Source: Elusimicrobia bacterium GWA2_61_42
Lineage (GTDB): Bacteria > Elusimicrobiota > Elusimicrobia > Elusimicrobiales > UBA9959
Reading direction: 5' to 3'
Assembly (NCBI GenBank): GCA_001799615.1
Contig: MGTU01000030.1
Coordinates: forward strand, 33,997 to 78,738
DNA length: 44,742 nucleotides
Position numbers and translations under genes: made by a program. The notes beneath the pieces were generated by a model. That model was not told the origin of the DNA and made no database searches. It saw only the letters and a list, made by a program, of their open reading frames with translations. This document shows, in pieces, positions 23,755 to 31,184 of this stretch (positions within the stretch are counted from its first letter, which is position 1; the number at the start of each line of letters is the position of its first letter).

Positions 23755-24869
23755 TCATGCCTACCTCGGCCGAAGGACCGCCGCAGAGCATCCTGCTGGT
23801 GGACGACCTGCCGGCCAACCTTGAACTGCTGGCCGGGATGCTGAAAAGCAAAGGTTACAAGACCCGGGCCGCGGTCAGCGGCGAAGCCGCCCTCCAGGCG
23901 GTCGAGGCCGAACTCCCGGACCTGGTCCTGCTGGACATCAATATGCCGGGCATGAGCGGCTACGAGGTGTGTGAACGCCTCAAGGCCGTTGAGAAGTTCA
24001 GGGACGTGCCGGTGATCTTCCTGAGCGCCCTCAGCGAAACCCTGGACAAAGTGCGGGCTTTCGGAGCGGGCGGCGTGGATTACGTGAGCAAGCCGTTCCA
24101 GTTCGAGGAAGTGGAGGCGCGCGTCCGGGCCCATCTCGAGCTCAGGCGCCAGAAGCGGGAATTGAAGGACAGCTACGAGCGCCTCAAGGAACTGGAAAAG
24201 ATGCGCGACGGTCTTGTGCACATGATAGTGCACGACCTGCGCTCGCCGCTCGCGGTCATCCTCTCCTATATGGATTTTTTGAAGAAAGACAGCAGCGGCG
24301 TGCTGCCGCCGGCCGCGTTGGAGGATATGGAGGAGACGCGCAAAGCCGCGGACGTGATGATGCGCATGGTAAGCGACCTGCTGGACGCCAGCAAGATGGA
24401 GAGCGGCAAGATGAAGCTCAGCCTGGCGGATTGCGACCTGCCCGCGCTGCTGGAGGAGGCCGCGGCCTCCATGAAGCCACTGGCTGGAGCGCGCCGGCTT
24501 TCGGTGGTTCCCGGGCAGGGGAAGGTGAAGGCCGACCGCGAGCTTATCTGCAGGGTGGTGCAGAACCTCGTAGGTAACGCCCTTAAATTCGCGCCTAAAG
24601 AGGGCGGCTATGTCCGCCTGGCGGTAAGCCCGTCGGCGGCAGGGGTAAGGGTGACCGTGGAGAACAATGGCCCCGACATCCCGGCGGAGTACCAGGAAGA
24701 GATCTTCGAGAAGTTCGGCCAGGTAACCTCCGGCGGAGTGCGCAAGCCTTTTTCCACCGGCCTGGGGCTGCACTTCTGCAAGCTGGCGGTTGAGGCCCAT
24801 GGCGGAAGTATCGGCGTGGAAAGCGCACCCGGCCAACCGACCGTTTTCTGGTTCGAACTGAAGGCCTGA
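23751..24869 (+). CDS. Receiver-histidine kinase protein
   Basis: A receiver (residues 12-130, Asp62 in LVLLDINMPGMSGYEV, Lys in YVSKPF) is followed by a HisKA domain with His161 in MIVHDLRSPLAVILSYM and an HATPase domain (NLVGNALKFAPKEGG, ENNGPDIP, TGLGLHFCKLAVEAHGG). There is no membrane segment, so this is a soluble kinase that can be switched by phosphorylation of its own receiver. The receiver is close to that of the upstream cyclase (shared SILL/GIL-VDD-PANLELL start and INMPGM motif), suggesting duplication. The ATG overlaps the cyclase stop (ATGA). His161 would be a candidate phosphodonor for the stand-alone receivers encoded nearby. Confidence 0.95.
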   Translation: MIMPTSAEGPPQSILLVDDLPANLELLAGMLKSKGYKTRAAVSGEAALQAVEAELPDLVLLDINMPGMSGYEVCERLKAVEKFRDVPVIFLSALSETLDKVRAFGAGGVDYVSKPFQFEEVEARVRAHLELRRQKRELKDSYERLKELEKMRDGLVHMIVHDLRSPLAVILSYMDFLKKDSSGVLPPAALEDMEETRKAADVMMRMVSDLLDASKMESGKMKLSLADCDLPALLEEAAASMKPLAGARRLSVVPGQGKVKADRELICRVVQNLVGNALKFAPKEGGYVRLAVSPSAAGVRVTVENNGPDIPAEYQEEIFEKFGQVTSGGVRKPFSTGLGLHFCKLAVEAHGGSIGVESAPGQPTVFWFELKA

Positions 24870-24873
24870 CCTC

Positions 24874-25326
24874 ATGGAAAAACTGCGCGTCAAGGAATTC
24901 GACACCGTACAGTTCACCAAGATGGTGCGCAGGACCAAACTGTTCGCCAACATGCAGATGGGCCTGCTCGAGAAGATCCTGGCGTGGGTATGCCTTTACC
25001 GGTACAGAAAAGGGGAGAAGATCTGCCGCCAGGGAGACCCCGGTGATTCGTTCTTCGTGGTTTACGAGGGGCGCGTCGCGGTGAGCCTGAAGCACCTGGC
25101 CTTCTTTTCAAAAAAGGCAGCCATGCTGGGCCCCGGAGACTGCTTCGGGGAAATGTCCCTTTTCAGGCAGACGCCCAGGAACGCCACCGTCACCTGCGAG
25201 GAGGAAACCAAGGTTTTCGTGCTTCGGTCAGAAGATTTTCACGCCGCGCTGAAGGATAATCCCGTCTTCGCGGAAGAGATGAAGCGGCTGGTGGCGGAGC
25301 GGGAATTCCAGGACAGCGGGCTGTAG
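24874..25326 (+). CDS. Stand-alone cyclic-nucleotide-binding domain protein
   Basis: The 150-residue product consists of one Crp-type cNMP domain with flanking helices (GDPGDSFFVVYEGRVAVS, about residues 58-75; phosphate-binding cassette FGEMSLFRQTPRNATV, about 91-106). The Glu and Arg that grip the ribose and cyclic phosphate are both present. There is no helix-turn-helix, so it is not a Crp-like transcription factor. It starts four bases after the kinase stop and lies two genes downstream of a predicted adenylate cyclase, so cAMP is the likely ligand. Its output partner is not evident; it may signal by protein contact. Confidence 0.92.
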   Translation: MEKLRVKEFDTVQFTKMVRRTKLFANMQMGLLEKILAWVCLYRYRKGEKICRQGDPGDSFFVVYEGRVAVSLKHLAFFSKKAAMLGPGDCFGEMSLFRQTPRNATVTCEEETKVFVLRSEDFHAALKDNPVFAEEMKRLVAEREFQDSGL

Positions 25327-25343
25327 CGGCAGAGGGGAGGAAT

Positions 25344-26129
25344 ATGGCCAGGATACTCTTAATAGACGACGACGGGGTCGTACGGGACGCGCTGGAAGTC
25401 TTCCTGACACGCGACGGGCACCAGGTGATAACCGCGGCCGACGGCGCCAACGGGGTCCAGGCGTTCAAGCAGAAATCTCCCGACCTCGTAGTGCTGGACC
25501 GGAACCTGCCTGTCCTCACCGGTTCCGAAGTCCTGAAAAAGATCCGGGAAATTTCGGGTACCACTCCGATAGTGATGCTGACCGGTCATGACGCGCCCGA
25601 GGACGCGGAAAAATATCTCCGCTCGGGGGCGACCGCTTTTCTTTCAAAGAAGAACGGCCTTCTGAACGCTCTTAACGAGGTGGACCGCCTGCTGGGGGTC
25701 AGGCGGGCGGCCGCCGCCCCGGCCCCGCCGGCGGCGCCGGTCTCCGGCTTGAAGTCCAAAGGGCTCGTGCTGGTGGCGGACGACGACCCGGGCATGGCCG
25801 GGGCCGTTTCTAAATTCCTGGTCTCTTACGGCTACGAGGTGCTGCAGGCCGAGGACGGCAGCCGCGCGATAGCGCTGGCCAGGGCCAGGCGCCCCGACGT
25901 GGTGGTGCTCGATATCGGTATGCCGGGCAAGGACGGCGTGGAAGTCCTCCGGGAACTGGTGCCGCAGCTGCCTGGGACAGGCTTCATCATGCTGAGCGGC
26001 AACGATGACGAAAACATCGCCAGGGCCTGCATCAAGATAGGAGCTTTTGATTATCTCACCAAGCCCGCGAACCTGGGCACGCTTGAAAGCCTGGTAAGGG
26101 CCTGTATGGAGACGGGCGGCCGCCCCTGA
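25344..26129 (+). CDS. Double receiver protein (REC-REC)
   Basis: Two complete receiver domains are joined by an Ala/Pro linker (AAAAPAPPAAP, about residues 118-128). The first has the acidic triad IDDD, phospho-acceptor Asp in VVLDRNLP, Thr in MLTGHD and Lys in FLSKK. The second has ADDD, Asp in VVLDIGMPGKDG, Ser in MLSGND and Lys in YLTKP. No DNA-binding or enzymatic domain is attached, so it is a phosphate sink, a relay intermediate or a protein-protein effector. It follows the cNMP protein by 17 bases and closes the operon; a GGGGAGGA ribosome site precedes it. Confidence 0.94.
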   Translation: MARILLIDDDGVVRDALEVFLTRDGHQVITAADGANGVQAFKQKSPDLVVLDRNLPVLTGSEVLKKIREISGTTPIVMLTGHDAPEDAEKYLRSGATAFLSKKNGLLNALNEVDRLLGVRRAAAAPAPPAAPVSGLKSKGLVLVADDDPGMAGAVSKFLVSYGYEVLQAEDGSRAIALARARRPDVVVLDIGMPGKDGVEVLRELVPQLPGTGFIMLSGNDDENIARACIKIGAFDYLTKPANLGTLESLVRACMETGGRP

Positions 26130-26438
26130 ACTGGGAACGTCGGAATTTGAACTGCGGTAGGCGGATCTTATCCGGGAGATGTCGTCGCAGGCGTTGCCAC
26201 CCAGCGCGGCCCCGCACTGCACTGCGGTGTCGCTGCTGCTCCACCCCTTGCCGCGAGAAGGCGGTTCGCCGGGCTCCGGCACTGCGCGCCGTCGCACCTG
26301 CTCCCAAGGTGTTCTGCATCTTATCAACACCTCCATACAAATACCCGGTAAGGTCACCGGCGAGCATACGGGCATAAAGCAGGTGAACTGGGAACGGGCG
26401 CTCCCTCGCGGGGTTAGCCAAGCGCGGGGGAGAAGCGC
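26130..26438. other. Non-coding gap with a 13-base direct repeat
   Basis: No gene with convincing codon pattern or similarity is visible in about 310 bases. TGAACTGGGAACG occurs at 26127-26139 (its first bases are the stop of the double receiver gene) and again at 26384-26396. No clear terminator hairpin is seen after the signalling operon, and the base composition is less codon-like than its neighbours. Confidence 0.5.
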
Positions 26439-26444
26439 TAGAAT
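26439..26444 (+). promoter_or_regulatory. -10 element directly in front of the methyltransferase gene
   Basis: TAGAAT ends six bases before the ATG at 26451, so a transcript starting at the normal distance would begin at or next to the start codon. There is no Shine-Dalgarno sequence. This predicts a leaderless mRNA. Confidence 0.4.
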
Positions 26445-26450
26445 ATAGCG

Positions 26451-27128
26451 ATGGGACCGAGAACTCAGAAAGCCTACAGCCAGGCCGCCGCCAATTACGA
26501 CGCCGAGCCCAATTCCGTGCTGTTCACGGAGACGGAGATTGTGCTGGCCATGCTGGAGCTGCGCCGGGACGACCGCCTGCTGGACGCGGCCTGCGGCACG
26601 GGGAAATACGTGCAGGCGGGGCTTAGGGCCGGCGCGGACTGCGCCGGGCTGGATTTTTCCGACGAGATGCTGGCCCGGGCCGCCGCAAAGTGCCCCGGCG
26701 CGCGGTTCACGCGGCACGACCTGATGGCGCTGCCGCTGCCTTTCGCCGACGGCGTTTTTACTAAAATAGTCCTGGCCCACGCCCTCTGGCATGTGGGGGC
26801 TATAGATAAACTTTTCGCCGACTTCGCGCGGCTGCTCGCGCCGGGCGGCAGGTTGGCGGTCTCGGTAACCCACCCCGGGGCCTCTTTTAAAAGTTTCGAG
26901 TACCGGGCCGAAGACCTGCCCGGCGGCGAGGAGATAGACTTAAGCGCAGAGAGACACCGCTACAACCAGGCGGAAATAGAGACGGCGGCGATGGCGGCGG
27001 GCCTGCGCCCAATCCTGGCGGAAACCATCCCGGTGGACGAGCGCCTGCGGCCGGTGCTCACTCCCGCGGCTTACGAGAGGGTAAAGGGAACGCCGCTGAT
27101 ACTAGCCCTGAGGTTCGACAAACCATGA
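26451..27128 (+). CDS. SAM-dependent class I methyltransferase
   Basis: The 225-residue protein has a Rossmann-type methyltransferase fold. Motif I is LLDAACGTGKYVQ (about residues 42-54), motif II is CAGLDFSDEMLARA, the acidic and post-I region is RHDLMALPLPFADG, and the LLAPGGRLAVSV strand follows. It is a Methyltransf_11-like enzyme, and its substrate cannot be predicted. The stop codon overlaps the next ATG (ATGA), so it is coupled to the EamA transporter gene, which hints that the methylated product or its precursor may be transported. Confidence 0.87.
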   Translation: MGPRTQKAYSQAAANYDAEPNSVLFTETEIVLAMLELRRDDRLLDAACGTGKYVQAGLRAGADCAGLDFSDEMLARAAAKCPGARFTRHDLMALPLPFADGVFTKIVLAHALWHVGAIDKLFADFARLLAPGGRLAVSVTHPGASFKSFEYRAEDLPGGEEIDLSAERHRYNQAEIETAAMAAGLRPILAETIPVDERLRPVLTPAAYERVKGTPLILALRFDKP

Positions 27129-28159
27129 AAAGAACTGATTCCTTCGCCGTGATACTGGGCCTGCTGGCGGCCTTCTTCTTCGGCGTGTCCACGCCGCTGA
27201 GCAAGGTTCTGCTGCAGGACTTCAACCCTTTCCTGCTGGCGGGCCTGCTCTACCTCGGCGCGGGCCTGGGGCTCTCCGTCTACACCCTGCTGCGCGGCGG
27301 CCGCATAACACCGCCGCTCAAGACCCTTAAATACAAATATATCGTCGGGATGATAATCTTCGGCGGCCTGCTGGGGCCGGTGCTGCTGCTGGCCGCGGTG
27401 CGCATAGCCCCGGCGGCCTCGGTCTCCATCTGGCTGAACATGGAGCTGGTGGCCACGGCGATACTCGGCCATTTCCTGTTCAAAGACCACCTGGACAAGC
27501 GCGGCTGGATCAGCGTGGGGTTAAGCCTTGCGGCTGGTGTGCTGCTCTCCTACAGCGGCGGGGTGGCCGGCTTCACGGCGGGCTTGCTGGTGGCGCTGGC
27601 CTGCTTCAGCTGGGGCTTCGACAATCATTTTACCGCCATTATCGACGATCTCTCCCCGGTGCAGAGCACCATAATAAAGGGCCTGGCTGCCGGCACCACC
27701 AATACCCTCATCGGCCTGGCGCTGGCCGGCGGCATGCCGGATATGCCCGCGATGGGCAAGGCGCTGCTGGTGGGCTTCCACTGCTACGGCCTCAGCATCA
27801 CCTTCTATATCTCGGCCGCGCAGAAGTTGGGTGCGGTGCGCAGCCAGCTTATCTTCTCGCTGGCGCCGCTCTTTGGCGTGGTCCTCTCTGTGCTGGCACT
27901 GCATGAAGGCCTTTCCGCCGTGCAGCTTATCTCCGGTGCCATGCTGCTGGCCTCGGTCTGGCTGATGCTGGCCGAGAAGCACGCCCACGCCCACGAGCAT
28001 CACGAGATGGAGCACACGCACCAGCACGCCCACGGCGACCTGCACCACGACCATCACGACGGCCCGCAGCAAGAGCCTCACGCCCACCTGCACAGGCACA
28101 GCGCGGCTACCCACGTACATCCTCACTGGCCGGACCTGCACCACCGGCACAGCCATTAG
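27125..28159 (+). CDS. EamA/DMT-family transporter with a His-rich C-terminal tail
   Basis: Two EamA repeats of five helices each form the membrane part (about residues 8-150 and 160-285), recognisable by FFFGVSTPLSKVLL, APAASVSIWLNMELVATAILG and SLAPLFGVVLSVLALHEGLSA. The last 60 residues (27973-28157) contain about 24 His in patterns such as HAHAHEHH, HTHQHAHG and HHDHHDG. Such tails bind Ni, Zn or Co and are found in metal chaperones and transporters, but are unusual for EamA permeases, most of which export metabolites. The tail therefore suggests a metal or metal-complex substrate, or metal sensing. It is coupled to a methyltransferase upstream and a YqaA-like gene one base downstream. 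Confidence 0.88.
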   Translation: MKRTDSFAVILGLLAAFFFGVSTPLSKVLLQDFNPFLLAGLLYLGAGLGLSVYTLLRGGRITPPLKTLKYKYIVGMIIFGGLLGPVLLLAAVRIAPAASVSIWLNMELVATAILGHFLFKDHLDKRGWISVGLSLAAGVLLSYSGGVAGFTAGLLVALACFSWGFDNHFTAIIDDLSPVQSTIIKGLAAGTTNTLIGLALAGGMPDMPAMGKALLVGFHCYGLSITFYISAAQKLGAVRSQLIFSLAPLFGVVLSVLALHEGLSAVQLISGAMLLASVWLMLAEKHAHAHEHHEMEHTHQHAHGDLHHDHHDGPQQEPHAHLHRHSAATHVHPHWPDLHHRHSH

Positions 28160-28160
28160 C

Positions 28161-28562
28161 GTGACCGGCGCCGGGTTCAGCCTTCTCTCGCTGCTGGGCG
28201 CCAGCTTCCTGGCCTCCACTATCGTGCCTGTAAGTTCCGAGGCGGCGCTGTTCGCCGTGCTAAAGTTCGACGCCGGGCTGTTTTGGCCCGCGCTCGTAGT
28301 GGCCACCCTGGGCAATACCGCCGGCGGCCTTACCACCTATCTCATCGGCCGCTATGCCGGCTCCAAAAAACCGCTGGCCCAACTGGAGCGCGTCAGCCGT
28401 TACGGCGCGCCGCTGCTCTTCTTCGCCTGGCTGCCCGTAGTGGGCGACGCCTTCTGCCTGGCCGCCGGCTGGGCGCGGCTCAACTGGCTCGCGGTGGCGC
28501 TGTTCTCCGCCGCCGGGCGGTTCGTACGTTATTGGCTGGTGGCGCAGGGCGCGCTCTGGTAG
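28161..28562 (+). CDS. YqaA/DedA-like small membrane protein
   Basis: This 133-residue protein has about four helices and the YqaA pattern: SFLASTIVPVSSEAALFAV, TLGNTAGGLTTYLIGRY, FFAWLPVVGDAFCLAAGWARL and GRFVRYWLVA. It belongs to the SNARE-associated/VTT family, whose members act in membrane lipid traffic or polarity; the exact role of YqaA is not known. The start is a GTG one base after the transporter stop, so it is the last gene of the three-gene operon. The short length is normal for YqaA. Confidence 0.85.
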   Translation: MTGAGFSLLSLLGASFLASTIVPVSSEAALFAVLKFDAGLFWPALVVATLGNTAGGLTTYLIGRYAGSKKPLAQLERVSRYGAPLLFFAWLPVVGDAFCLAAGWARLNWLAVALFSAAGRFVRYWLVAQGALW

Positions 28563-28623
28563 AAGAATTGTGCCGGACCGGCCTGAAAGGCGCCGGAAAA
28601 TTAGCGGCAATTGCCTGGAAATG

Positions 28624-28652
28624 AAAAACCGCGCCTTTGACGGCGCGGTTTT
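28624..28652. terminator. Terminator shared by the YqaA gene and tRNA-Glu
   Basis: The hairpin AACCGCGCC-TTTGAC-GGCGCGGTT has an A-run before it and TTTT after it. It can end transcription from the left (yqaA) and from the right (tRNA-Glu on the minus strand). Confidence 0.8.
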
Positions 28653-28701
28653 CTCTGTCTCCGAAGAAGCCTTCTTCATCGGGCCACTGACTGCAAATTG
28701 G

Positions 28702-28774
28702 CGCCCCCATGGGGATTCGAACCCCAGATCTCTGCCTTGAAAGGGCAGCGTCCTAACCGCTAGACGATGGGGGC
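28702..28774 (-). tRNA. tRNA-Glu (TTC anticodon)
   Basis: On the minus strand the acceptor GCCCCCA pairs with TGGGGGC, discriminator G. The anticodon stem CTGCC/GGCAG encloses CTTTCAA, giving anticodon TTC. The D-loop (TCTAGCGGTTAGGA) and the GGTTCGAATCC T-arm are typical of tRNA-Glu. Confidence 0.96.
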
Positions 28775-28798
28775 GCAAGGTTAACCGAATTACTTGTA

Positions 28799-28824
28799 AA
28801 AAGCCGGCTTAAAAACCGGCTTTT
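28799..28824. terminator. Hairpin between divergent tRNA-Glu and the next gene
   Basis: AAAAGCCGG and CCGGCTTTT enclose an eight-base loop, with T-rich ends on both strands. No gene reads into it from either side within the window, so it may insulate the two divergent promoters rather than end a known transcript. Confidence 0.5.
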
Positions 28825-28873
28825 ATTTTGTAGAATACAAGTCTACCAATTGCGGCGGTAAGAAGTCAAATTA

Positions 28874-29743
28874 ATGGGGCCCGGGGTGCGCATGCCGTAC
28901 GAAAATAATATTCCTGACACTAATCCTCCTCCACCGCCTCCGCCGCCGGCGCAGCAGGACGCGCAGCTGCGCTCGGAACTGGAGAGCGCGCGCAAGCGCA
29001 ATAAAATATTGAAAATAGCGGCAATAACGCTTTCAGTCCTTTTTTTGATCACGGCCGGCGCCGTTTTTTATATCTACACCAAGATACAGCGGACGAAGGC
29101 CGCCCTGGCCGAGGCGTTCCAGAACGCTCCCCTGGTTTTTCCCGGCTACGTCCCGGAAGGCGGCGCCCTGCCTTCCATGAACCGTTCCGTGTTCAGCTCC
29201 ACGAATATGCCGGTTTCCAGCCTGGGCCTGTTCTCCGGCTCCCTGCCCGGCTCTGCCGGGCCTTTAGACCCGGCCGAGGGGGAAAAGATCTATGACGCCC
29301 TGGCCAAGTACGCCGACCGCCCCATAGTAAAAGAGTTCATAGCCGACCTGAAAAAGAACCCGGACATGGCCCGCGCTTTCGCGCAGAGCAAAGGCAATAA
29401 CCCGCTTAAGGTGATAGCTTCCATCCAGGGCGCCAAAGGCGTGGATAAGATCGTGGCGAAATACGCCACCCGCCCGGAATTCATGAAGCTCATGCTGGAC
29501 GTAATGAAGGACCCGGACCTCAAGCGCCTTATGGCCGGCCTGCCCGGAGGCATGCCCCTGCCCGGCGCCGGCGCGCCGCCCGCCGCTCAGCCCGGGCCCC
29601 AGCCCCTGGGCGCGGAAGAACCCCTTGAGGAGGAGAGCGACGCTCCCCTCGTCCTGGATTCCTCAGCCATAAGCGGTGCCCCGGCGCCCGGAACCGCCCC
29701 GGAGCGGTCAAAAAAGGTGCCGCCCCCGGTTGACAGCGAATAA
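28874..29743 (+). CDS. Unknown single-pass membrane protein with Pro-rich ends
   Basis: I do not recognise the family. The cytoplasmic N-terminus has a run of prolines (NPPPPPPPPAQQD, about residues 17-30), followed by a basic stretch and one membrane helix (about 50-71, AAITLSVLFLITAGAVFYIY). The remainder is presumably periplasmic. It includes a helical repeat-like region (about 135-215), with YADRPIVKEFIADLKKNPDMA and YATRPEFMKLMLDVMKDPDLK as two similar units, and ends in a Pro/Glu-rich tail. Either ATG 28874 or 28892 could be the start. It is followed 24 bases later by an M23 peptidase, a bactofilin and a SurA-N protein, so an envelope role is likely. Confidence 0.72.
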   Translation: MGPGVRMPYENNIPDTNPPPPPPPPAQQDAQLRSELESARKRNKILKIAAITLSVLFLITAGAVFYIYTKIQRTKAALAEAFQNAPLVFPGYVPEGGALPSMNRSVFSSTNMPVSSLGLFSGSLPGSAGPLDPAEGEKIYDALAKYADRPIVKEFIADLKKNPDMARAFAQSKGNNPLKVIASIQGAKGVDKIVAKYATRPEFMKLMLDVMKDPDLKRLMAGLPGGMPLPGAGAPPAAQPGPQPLGAEEPLEEESDAPLVLDSSAISGAPAPGTAPERSKKVPPPVDSE

Positions 29744-29767
29744 TATAATTAAGTTTAATAGTAACTT

Positions 29768-30748
29768 ATGTGGCTGAAAACCCTCGCGCGCTTCGTTAAA
29801 AGCGTGGCAAAACCTGTCAGTATCTTTGTCATCCCGCACAACGGTATGCCTTCGCTGCGCTTTAATCTGCCGGTATTGTTCCTGCTGGTCTTCGGCGCTT
29901 CCTGGACCGTGCTTACCGTCTGGGCGGGGTATATAGCCGGCCGCCACTTCGATTATTACGTTACCAAGGCGGATAACAAGATCCTCCGCACCAAGATGGC
30001 CTACGTCTCCGAGCAGGTGGAGAAGGGCATGGCTTATTTGGAGATGACCAAGCGCACCGACAGCCAGCTGCGCAAAGTTCTGGGTATGGACCCCGACCTG
30101 CTGGAAAAGGAACAGGGCCTGGGCGGCCCCCAGGACGCCGACCTGGCCGATTTCCGCCGCCTGCTCAACGCCAAGGCCTCCGAGATAAAAGAGACCACGC
30201 TTAACAATTCCATCCAGAAGATGCAGGCGGAGTCCCGCAAGCGGCTGTCCAGCTATACGGAGATGACGCTTTATCTTACCGACCGGCATAACGGCGCGCG
30301 CGCCACGCCTTCCATCTGGCCCGCCGAGGGCCGCATCACCTCGCCTTTCGGCTACCGCATCGCCCCGCTGCGCTACGCCAGCGAATACCACAGCGGCATA
30401 GACATCGCCAACGAGGCCGGCACGCCCATCTACGCGGCCGCCGACGGCGTGGTCCGCCATTCGGGCTGGGCCCAGGGCTACGGCATGTGCGCCGTCGTCG
30501 ACCACGGGTTCGGCTATTCCACGCTTTACGGCCACATGAGCGAGATCCTGGGCAAGGAAGGCGTACAGGTCAGGCGCGGCCAGGTTATCGGCCGCATGGG
30601 GTCCACGGGCACTTCCACCGGCAACCACCTCCATTACGAGGTCTGGACCGGCGGCCTGCCCAAGGACCCGATGAAGTATTTGCAGGTGGGCGGCAAGCAC
30701 ACGGGTAATTTTGCCGGGTTGTTCGACGGTATTTTCGGCGGGCTGTAA
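29768..30748 (+). CDS. Membrane-anchored M23 (LytM) peptidoglycan endopeptidase
   Basis: The protein has one membrane helix (about residues 35-58, LPVLFLLVFGASWTVLTVWAG), a helical, probably coiled-coil spacer (about 65-175), and a LytM domain (about 180-310). The zinc ligands are present in HSGIDIAN and HLHYEVW, and the catalytic His in YGHMSEI, so it should be an active endopeptidase rather than an EnvC-like activator. An ITSPFGYRIAP motif leads into the domain. The next gene is a bactofilin. Pairs of bactofilin and M23 peptidase are known to shape cells in Helicobacter and other curved or helical bacteria. Confidence 0.93.
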   Translation: MWLKTLARFVKSVAKPVSIFVIPHNGMPSLRFNLPVLFLLVFGASWTVLTVWAGYIAGRHFDYYVTKADNKILRTKMAYVSEQVEKGMAYLEMTKRTDSQLRKVLGMDPDLLEKEQGLGGPQDADLADFRRLLNAKASEIKETTLNNSIQKMQAESRKRLSSYTEMTLYLTDRHNGARATPSIWPAEGRITSPFGYRIAPLRYASEYHSGIDIANEAGTPIYAAADGVVRHSGWAQGYGMCAVVDHGFGYSTLYGHMSEILGKEGVQVRRGQVIGRMGSTGTSTGNHLHYEVWTGGLPKDPMKYLQVGGKHTGNFAGLFDGIFGGL

Positions 30749-30765
30749 ATCAGACGGGAGGTTCC

Positions 30766-31182
30766 ATGGCGTTATTTAAAAATACCAACATCAGTTTTGA
30801 AACCAAGAACGGGGACACGCTTATCGGCACCGAAGCCTATTTTCAGGGCACGCTTACGGCCAAGGGGTCGCTGCGCATCGACGGGCGGGTGGACGGCTCC
30901 GTAGTGGACGCCAAGATCGTGACGGTGGGCAAGTCCGGCAAGATCAAGGGTGACATCTCCTGCGAAGTCTGCTACATCTGCGGCGAGATCAAAGGCAACG
31001 TGACGGCGCTGGACCACATAGAGGCGCTCTCCGGGTGCCGCGTGGACGGCGATCTGCGCGCCCCGCGCATCATGCTGGAGGAAGGCGCCCTGTTCAACGG
31101 GAACTGCGCCATGGAGCAGCCTAAAAAGGCGGGACGCGCGGAGCCCCAGCCGGAAAAAAACATCAAGACAGAGGCTAAATAA
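30766..31182 (+). CDS. bacA: Bactofilin (polymer-forming cytoskeletal protein)
   Basis: Bactofilins form filaments under the inner membrane from right-handed beta-helix subunits. This 138-residue product shows the six-residue periodicity of the DUF583 fold: IGTEAYFQGTLTAKG, LRIDGRVDGSVVDAK, IVTVGKSGKIKGDIS, and CEVCYICGEIKGNVTA, with short polar N- and C-terminal tails. Three Cys in the core (CEVCYICG) are unusual but not unique. It is 18 bases after the M23 peptidase and three bases before the next gene, so it belongs to a single envelope operon. Confidence 0.95.
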   Translation: MALFKNTNISFETKNGDTLIGTEAYFQGTLTAKGSLRIDGRVDGSVVDAKIVTVGKSGKIKGDISCEVCYICGEIKGNVTALDHIEALSGCRVDGDLRAPRIMLEEGALFNGNCAMEQPKKAGRAEPQPEKNIKTEAK

Positions 31183-31184
31183 CA

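Noticed and set aside
26147..26448. Two short overlapping frames in the gap after the signalling operon
   Set aside because: Their composition is Arg/Pro/Cys-rich and unlike the neighbouring genes, neither has a ribosome site, and neither resembles a known family.
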